Origin: an uncultured Collinsella sp.
Lineage (GTDB): Bacteria; Actinomycetota; Coriobacteriia; Coriobacteriales; Coriobacteriaceae
Assembly (NCBI GenBank): GCA_900549355.1
Contig: UROA01000109.1
Coordinates: forward strand, 1-6,200
Reading direction: 5' to 3'
Length of the DNA: 6,200 bases
Within the stretch, counting starts at the first letter, position 1. Each line of letters begins with the position of its first letter. The translations under genes and the position numbers were made by a program. The notes beneath the pieces are model-generated. The model searched no databases and was not told the origin of the DNA. It was given only the letters and a program-made list of their open reading frames with translations. Of the stretch, positions 5,023-6,200 are shown piece by piece.

Positions 5023-6200
5023 ATGGCTCGACTGCATGTAATGGAACGCAGCCACGCTCAGGCCGTCATGGACGACCTGCACGATGCGCTCGGACGTCGT
5101 CTGGCGGTGAGCTCGCCCGCCCCGTGTCCCGTTGAGTTTACGGCAGCGCTCGTCAACCTGTGCTCCACCCAGAGCTGCGGCAAGTGCACGCCCTGCCGTG
5201 TGGGCCTGAGCGCGCTGAGCGATCTGCTCGCCGATGTGCTCGAAGGGCGTGCCGATGAGTCCACACTCAACCTGATTGAGCGCACGGCCCGCACCATCTA
5301 CCTTTCGAGCGACTGCGCCATCGGCTACGAGGCCGGCGCCATGGCGCTCACGGCCATTCGCGGCTTCCGCGACGACTTTGAGCATCACATCCGCGAGCAC
5401 TCCTGCGGCTTTGACCGCGAGGCCCGCGTCCCGTGCGTCTCGGGCTGCCCGGCGCACGTCGACATTCCCGGGTACATTTCGCTCGTCGAGGCCGGCCGCT
5501 ATGCCGACGCCGTCAAGGTTATTCGCAAGAACAATCCGCTGCCGCTCGTCTGCGGCCTGGTGTGCGAGCATCCCTGCGAGATGCACTGCCGCCGCGGCAT
5601 GGTCGACGACCCCATGAACATCCTCGCCCTCAAGCGTTTTGCCGTTGAGCACAGTGACCTCAACGACCACAAGCCGCATGTAGTGGACGACACCGGTAGG
5701 CGCGTCGCTGTGGTCGGCGGCGGCCCGGCCGGTCTTTCCTGCGCCTACTACCTGGCCGTGATGGGCCACAAGGTGACCATTTTTGAGCAGCGCCACCACT
5801 TGGGCGGCATGCTGCGCTACGGCATCCCCAGCTATCGTCTGCCGCGCGAGCGCCTGCAGGCCGAGATCGATTGGATCTTGAGCGCCGGCATCGACGTGGA
5901 GCTCGACCACTCCGTGAGCGGCGAGGAGCTCGCCCGCCTGCGCGACGAGTTCGATGCCGTCTACCTGGCCATCGGTGCCCACAGCGATAAGAAGCTCGGC
6001 CTTCCGGGCGAAGAGGCGCCCGGCGTGGAGTCGGCCGTCAAGATGCTGCGTGCCATTGGAGACGACGAGCTGCCCGACCTGAGCGGCCAGCGCGTGTGCG
6101 TCATCGGCGGCGGCAACGTGGCCATGGACGTGGCGCGCTCTGCCGTGCGCTGCGGTGCCGAAAAGGTAAGCATCGTCTACCGCCGTCGCATTTGCGATAT
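5023..6200 (+). CDS. NuoF-type [4Fe-4S] domain fused to GltD/NfnB-like FAD-NAD(P)H oxidoreductase (partial, 3' end outside window)
   Basis: The frame is open from ATG 5023 to the window end (392 codons); AGAGGGGA (5011-5018) supports the start. Residues about 35-125 resemble the C-terminal iron-sulfur domain of NuoF: SCGKCTPC with Cys52, Cys55 and Cys58, then Cys98 forty residues on, the four ligands of an N3-type cluster. NuoF's FMN/NADH-binding part is absent. Residues about 135-210 form the GltD/dihydropyrimidine-dehydrogenase iron-sulfur region, with Cys138, Cys142 and a ladder Cys177, Cys181, Cys185, Cys189. A Rossmann fold with GGGPAG (232-237) should bind FAD; a second with GGGNVA (362-367) should bind NAD(P)H. 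The protein probably moves electrons between NAD(P)H and an iron-sulfur partner such as a hydrogenase, formate dehydrogenase or ferredoxin. That partner is inference; it would be expected downstream. Not true glutamate synthase: the N-terminal domain is foreign to GltD. Confidence 0.88.
   Translation, partial: MARLHVMERSHAQAVMDDLHDALGRRLAVSSPAPCPVEFTAALVNLCSTQSCGKCTPCRVGLSALSDLLADVLEGRADESTLNLIERTARTIYLSSDCAIGYEAGAMALTAIRGFRDDFEHHIREHSCGFDREARVPCVSGCPAHVDIPGYISLVEAGRYADAVKVIRKNNPLPLVCGLVCEHPCEMHCRRGMVDDPMNILALKRFAVEHSDLNDHKPHVVDDTGRRVAVVGGGPAGLSCAYYLAVMGHKVTIFEQRHHLGGMLRYGIPSYRLPRERLQAEIDWILSAGIDVELDHSVSGEELARLRDEFDAVYLAIGAHSDKKLGLPGEEAPGVESAVKMLRAIGDDELPDLSGQRVCVIGGGNVAMDVARSAVRCGAEKVSIVYRRRICD

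Noticed and set aside
4957..5982. 341-codon minus-strand frame opposite the oxidoreductase
   Set aside because: Shadow of a coding frame that holds iron-sulfur and Rossmann motifs. It has an Ala/Val/His-rich low-information composition and would begin inside that gene.
5023..6200. Annotation as glutamate synthase small subunit (GltD)
   Set aside because: The flavin module is GltD-like, but the N-terminal NuoF-type cluster domain and the lack of a gltB gene in view argue for a different redox enzyme.

Overview
The window looks like a chromosomal piece of a gut Coriobacteriia (Actinomycetota), most likely Collinsella or a close relative. The grounds are the fairly high GC content, codons ending mostly in C or G in the coding regions, AT-rich spacers, a PTS/glycoside hydrolase family 4 (GH4) alpha-glucoside operon, and an iron-sulfur flavoprotein typical of anaerobes. 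The taxon is an inference from gene content and codon style; no marker gene is present.

Layout, all on the + strand. Bases 1-260 form a regulatory leader. It holds phased TACCG repeats (60-105), a candidate promoter (114-141), a hairpin that fits the BglG/LicT-type RNA antiterminator target (RAT, 162-198), and a long terminator-like hairpin (191-260) that shares bases with the RAT. A four-gene operon follows: a stand-alone glucose-type PTS IIA protein (279-791), a BglG/LicT-family antiterminator with two PTS regulation domains (PRDs; 810-1664), an alpha-glucoside PTS IICB permease (1764-3380) and a GH4 6-phospho-alpha-glucosidase (3384-4766). A 16-bp hairpin (4799-4836) closes the operon. The spacer 4837-5022 carries several inverted repeats. 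From 5023 to the window end runs the 5' part of a fusion oxidoreductase: a NuoF-type [4Fe-4S] domain joined to a GltD/NfnB-like FAD-NAD(P)H module.

How the operon should work: IICB imports an alpha-glucoside such as maltose and phosphorylates it, with phosphate relayed by the separate IIA protein. The GH4 enzyme then splits the 6-phospho-disaccharide into glucose 6-phosphate and a sugar. The antiterminator senses PTS flux through its PRD histidines and, when active, should bind the RAT and prevent the leader terminator. Because its own gene lies downstream of that terminator, the switch is wired as positive feedback.

The most notable observations are the leader RNA switch, which can be read directly from complementary segments, the helically phased operator-like repeats upstream of it, and the NuoF/GltD fusion protein. 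I see no mobile element, CRISPR array, tRNA or rRNA, and nothing that convincingly forms a wholly new system.
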